From NCBI GenBank assembly GCA_008360975.2, contig CM039188.1:25261944-25325943 (forward strand): a DNA stretch of 64,000 bases. Direction: 5' to 3'. This document shows positions 60,801 through 64,000 of this stretch, piece by piece. Below the pieces are notes generated by a model. That model searched no databases. It saw only the letters and a list, made by a program, of their open reading frames with translations, and was not told the DNA's origin. Origin of the DNA: Lichenostomus cassidix. Its lineage: Eukaryota; Chordata; Aves; Passeriformes; Meliphagidae. Made by a program: the position numbers and the translations under genes. Every line of letters begins with the position of its first letter. The first letter of the stretch is position 1.

Positions 60801-61940
60801 AAACATCCAATATGTTTTTCCCTCTCAATGGGCTTTACTCAAGGTGTGTCACTTGGGCTTCAGCAGATGTGAGTGTTCTATCTGTGCATCATGCCAGCCA
60901 AACACATCCACATCAGAAGGAGGGATGAAAGAGGATTGAAAAAGTGGGGTATGTGGTGGGTTATGTAAATAAAGTGCTGGAGCTGTAAATGGGGTAGTTC
61001 TGTCCAAACACCTACACTCCACCTCTATAGGATTAACCACATGGATGTAGCAGCATAGGGTAGGAGTGCTAATGCTTTAGATTTCCTGTGGAAAACCAAG
61101 AATCAGTGCCAAAAAATACTGCATGTATTTTTTTGAAGAAAAATCCAGAAAGGATACATAAATACAGATCTAGCCTATCTACCCATAGGTATCTGAAGTG
61201 TGGGAAAATGCACCAGCCAAAATACCAGTGTATCCTTGTTCTTTTCTAGCACAATGGCTGTGTAATTATGCATCCTTTCATGTCTAGTTTGAAAATAAAT
61301 AGTAGTCTTAATCCTTAGACTGTTGTCAATAACTGTTATTGAAACTTGAAACTGTTAAGGAAGAAAAAAAGAGAAAAAGAAATTCTGGAGCACACTTTAA
61401 GGTTCAGGGAAACTGAAAGACCCAGCAACAGATGGAAAGAAAAAGGCACTGCAGGTGTAATATTTAATGGAGTGTTAATTGTGCAGTGGCTAAAAATAAA
61501 TAGGCAGCACTAAGTTTGTTTTTGGGTGAGTGGTTGATTGCAAGTGCTAAGCTCTACAATTAGAATTATAAATGATGAGCTCACTTTTGTGTCCCATGGC
61601 TTGTTTTAGGAGTTTGATGGACTTCCCAGTGCAAAGTCTAATCAAACACTTACTGGGAAGGATAAGAAAGCACAGGTTGTGGGCTTTGGTAGTTGACCTA
61701 CTAATTACTGTAGTGTTTAGTAACATGAACTACGCCCAGATCTCTAATGCTCATATCTTATATTCAGTGTGAATTGAGCTTCTATTAAATGACAAACTGG
61801 ATTATGTCAAGCAGAAGGGTAAAAGCACTTTAATTAATTATTAATTAATTTAGTAGAACTTTAATTGTTAACATTGTTCCCTCTTTAAAGGCAATCAATA
61901 GACAGGATATTCTTTTTTGTGATAGAGAAGAGACTTCAGA
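60801..61940. other. Unique sequence with a TTAA-rich near-palindrome
   Basis: TAATTAATTATTAATTAATT at 61831-61850 is a nearly symmetric run of homeodomain-type words. Short frames only, no gene seen. Confidence 0.4.
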
Positions 61941-62000
61941 GAATCCCAGAATCACAGAGTGGTTGGGGTTGGAAGAGACCTTTGAAGATCAGCTCCATGT
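61941..62000 (-). mobile_element. CR1 LINE 3' tail, antisense
   Basis: GAATCCCAGAATCACAGAGT followed by GGTTGGGGTTGGAAGAGACC and TTTGAAGATCAGCTCCA is the reverse complement of the last bases of CR1, with its octamer tail at the left edge. The rest of the element is missing. Confidence 0.9.
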
Positions 62001-62342
62001 TAGCATACAAACTGTAGGATTCACATCTGAGGATCACCATATGGTATATTTTATCTCAACTCATGATTCAGGTTTAGAGCTGAGCAAGCTACACCAAATT
62101 AAGCCTTAATTAATATTGTTGTTAAGGAACTGATCCCTGAGAAAAACCCTGGTAAATTTTGAAGTTAGTCCTTTAAATAAGTAATGTCACTCTTTGGTTA
62201 AAGTAAGGGACTCTAAGTACTAGGTCTTAAAATTGTGTTTGTTATTTATGTTGTTGCTGTTGCTATTTAAAGACACTCAAAATACAACCACTTTTTATAT
62301 TTATATGAGAAGATATTTGGATATATTTGTATTTTCATCTAG
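62001..62342. other. Unique AT-rich sequence
   Basis: No gene. The right end is a T-rich tract ending TTTTCATCTAG at 62342, which acts as a possible splice acceptor for the next entry. Confidence 0.45.
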
Positions 62343-62387
62343 GAAGAAGTGCAGGATTACCTGTCTCAGCTTCATAACAAACCTGCA
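62343..62387 (+). other. Candidate 45-bp exon (hypothetical)
   Basis: Between a T-rich acceptor (TTTTCATCTAG) and a donor-like GTAAGA lie 15 codons reading E-E-V-Q-D-Y-L-S-Q-L-H-N-K-P-A in the only frame that stays open. The codon choice and the amphipathic Glu/Gln/Leu pattern look protein-like. If the donor is not used, the frame runs on into a cysteine-rich stretch and stops at about 62438. No neighbouring exon or family match was found, and in AT-rich DNA such triads of signals also occur by chance. Confidence 0.15.
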
Positions 62388-63169
62388 GTAAGAATGTGCT
62401 GCATCCATTGTTGCTGTGGGAATACATTGCTGCTCATATGATCTTCCATTTTCTCATCTGCTAAAGCATCAGGATGTTGATGCTGAATACCACTCATGAA
62501 ATACCTGTAAACACAAAAGAGTAAGTACTTTCTACTGTTTGCACTGGAGCATACCTGTCCCTTCCCCACAAATCAAGTGAAGCTGATAAAATAGAGTAGA
62601 ATGGCTTTCTATTGGAAGCACAGCCCACTGAAAAAGGTTAGAAAGTTAAAAGCAGATTTCTATAATTCACAGGAGGCACAAGACATTAAAAGTTACTGCC
62701 TCATTAATGTAACAAAGATTGTGTCAGGAAAATAAAATAGTACAATATTTATCTATTCTCATGAAAGCATTCATCAAAAGATGAGGAAACAGCTATAGAG
62801 ATCATTCATCAAAAGCTAGGAAGAGTTTTTAGCTGTACAATTCACCACAGAAGTAGCAAGCTGCTGCATTTTTGAAAGCAGAACAACAACACACATCCAA
62901 ACAGTGAAGGATTCAAAGGAACACAGCATTTCTTTATCAACTGTCACAAACATCTAGAGTCCTGCTGTGTAAGGCATTGGAAAAACCAGAATCTGTAGAT
63001 CATTCCTTCTTTGAGGGGGGTGTCCCAGGTTTGGTTGTGACCCAGCAGGTAAGAAATGGTGTCTCCTTTCAAGCCAGGCATCTGGCAAGTATGACTTACC
63101 CCCTGAAAGTGCCCACCTAGGCCACACTTGGATCACAGTGGGGTCCACACAACTGCAGCCCCCACTCAC
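62388..63169. other. Unique sequence, no gene seen
   Basis: AT-rich up to about 62990, then moderately GC-rich. No mobile element was recognised. The left end (62372-62569) has a 65-codon minus frame without motif. Confidence 0.4.
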
Positions 63170-63269
63170 CTTGGTTTGCTCTGGATGGATGCCAAGCAAC
63201 AGGACAGGCTGGGAATTGTACACCTGTCCTCACCTGGATGACCAGGCTGGCCACATCTTCCTTCGAGTC
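63170..63269 (-). other. Candidate 100-bp exon, or 36-bp microexon (hypothetical)
   Basis: On the minus strand an acceptor CTTCTTGGCAG is followed at 63269 by 12 codons D-S-K-E-D-V-A-S-L-V-I-Q ending at 63234 in CAG, with GTGAGG next. The same frame stays open to 63170, where AAG|GTGAGT is a near-ideal donor. Two good donors behind one acceptor in a locally GC-richer patch is unusual for this window. The pyrimidine tract is weak, and no protein family or partner exon was recognised. Confidence 0.15.
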
Positions 63270-64000
63270 CTGCCAAGAAGTGGTGGCTTAGTCTGATGGG
63301 CATTGTGTTCACCTCTGAGCAAGGCAATGAGACCTCCTACTGAAGGGGCAGTTTGGCAAGGAAAGGTACCTTAACTTCCTGGGGATAACTACACAGCTCA
63401 GAAAGAAAAGAAACTTCTTGCCTTTAAATTCACTGGCATGTACTAATTTACATTTGCCATGTAATTCCCTTCCCAGAGGCCACATGCTGCTGCTGCTTAC
63501 TCTGACCCTTACAGCATTTTTCAGGTACTTTGCATCGAACAAATTACAAATCTGTCTGAAGAGATGACTGGGCATTCCTTCAGGTTCAGAGCCCAAAACT
63601 TGTTCTGCCTGCCTGCCTTGGGAGCACACAGCTCATACTATGGCAGTGCAACACTTCTAGCAGTCTGGGGGTGACTCTCACTACCCGTGCACAATTTGAG
63701 GAATAAAAACAACTCTCTTGAAAGAAATCTGACCACTGTTGAACTTTCTTGCTATATGAAAGTACTTGGGAAACTGTGTATAACTAACTAATATCCCACT
63801 ACCCATATACCTGTCCTATGGAATAGTGACTTTTACACTGTTGAGCAAATTCAAGGGTATGAAAAAGCACACATTGTTTATTTGCTTAAATCTTTCTTTT
63901 AACTTCAATTTTGAGAGCTTCCACAGCATGTCAGACTTTTATGTGCCTTGTTCTGACTTGCTTTTACACCAAAGAAATTGGCTATGACTCCACCCAGGCA
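63270..64000. other. Unique sequence at window end, no gene seen
   Basis: A 106-codon minus frame (63309-63629) stays open and includes an L-F-R-Q-I-C-N-L-F-D-A-K-Y-L-K-N stretch, but I know no family with it. The last 350 bases show nothing. A gene could continue beyond the window. Confidence 0.35.

Noticed and set aside
63309..63629. 106-codon minus frame as part of a gene with the candidate exon at 63170-63269
   Set aside because: No family match and no clean splice pair linking the two. Only proximity suggests it.

Overview
The window looks like bird nuclear DNA, most likely from a passerine or another neoavian. It is AT-rich, has no bacterial-style gene packing, and carries CR1 LINE fragments, including typical 3' ends running into degenerate ATTCTATG-type tails. 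It also holds two copies of an endogenous-retrovirus LTR of the type common in passerine genomes. No tRNA, rRNA, CRISPR array or operon was seen. I found no complete protein-coding gene I could defend. Nearly all open frames are short, start at arbitrary ATGs and resemble no family I know. The window reads as a gene desert or the inside of a very long intron.

Layout. From 1 to 11 kb there is AT-rich unique sequence with simple repeats, an old CR1 remnant (about 5.3 kb), A/T inverted repeats (about 6.2 kb) and an exact 27-bp tandem duplication (7.55 kb). A solo LTR with a perfect 5-bp target duplication lies at 11.04-11.56 kb. From 11.6 to 26 kb there is unique sequence with a MIR-like scrap, CR1 tails at 15.4 kb (+) and 23.5 kb (-), and an AT-rich segment near 24.5-24.9 kb with POU/homeodomain-like words. 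At 26.1-26.6 kb lies the one strong promoter-like signal: a compact CpG island directly abutting a two-variant 16/17-bp minisatellite. From 27 to 42 kb there is unique sequence with one possible 3' terminal exon at 33.58 kb.

At 42.05-42.26 kb the minus strand carries an exon-like segment. Its translation resembles the last exon of a chemokine, but the fourth-cysteine position is deleted and the tail is extended. From 44 to 56 kb there are CR1 elements at 44.4 and 55.6 kb and a second solo LTR of the same subfamily in reverse orientation (52.42-52.95 kb). The 55.6-kb CR1 is interrupted by about 107 bp that begins with five in-register telomere-type hexamers. From 56 to 64 kb there is AT-rich sequence with palindromes, a reverse CR1 tail at 61.94 kb, and two exon-like segments near 62.34 kb (+) and 63.2 kb (-).

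No set of genes acting together can be read from this sequence. The items most worth following up are the chemokine-like exon, the telomere-repeat insertion inside CR1, and the isolated CpG island with its minisatellite. Exon and regulatory calls are reading-by-eye hypotheses. The repeat calls rest on recognised family sequence and are firmer.
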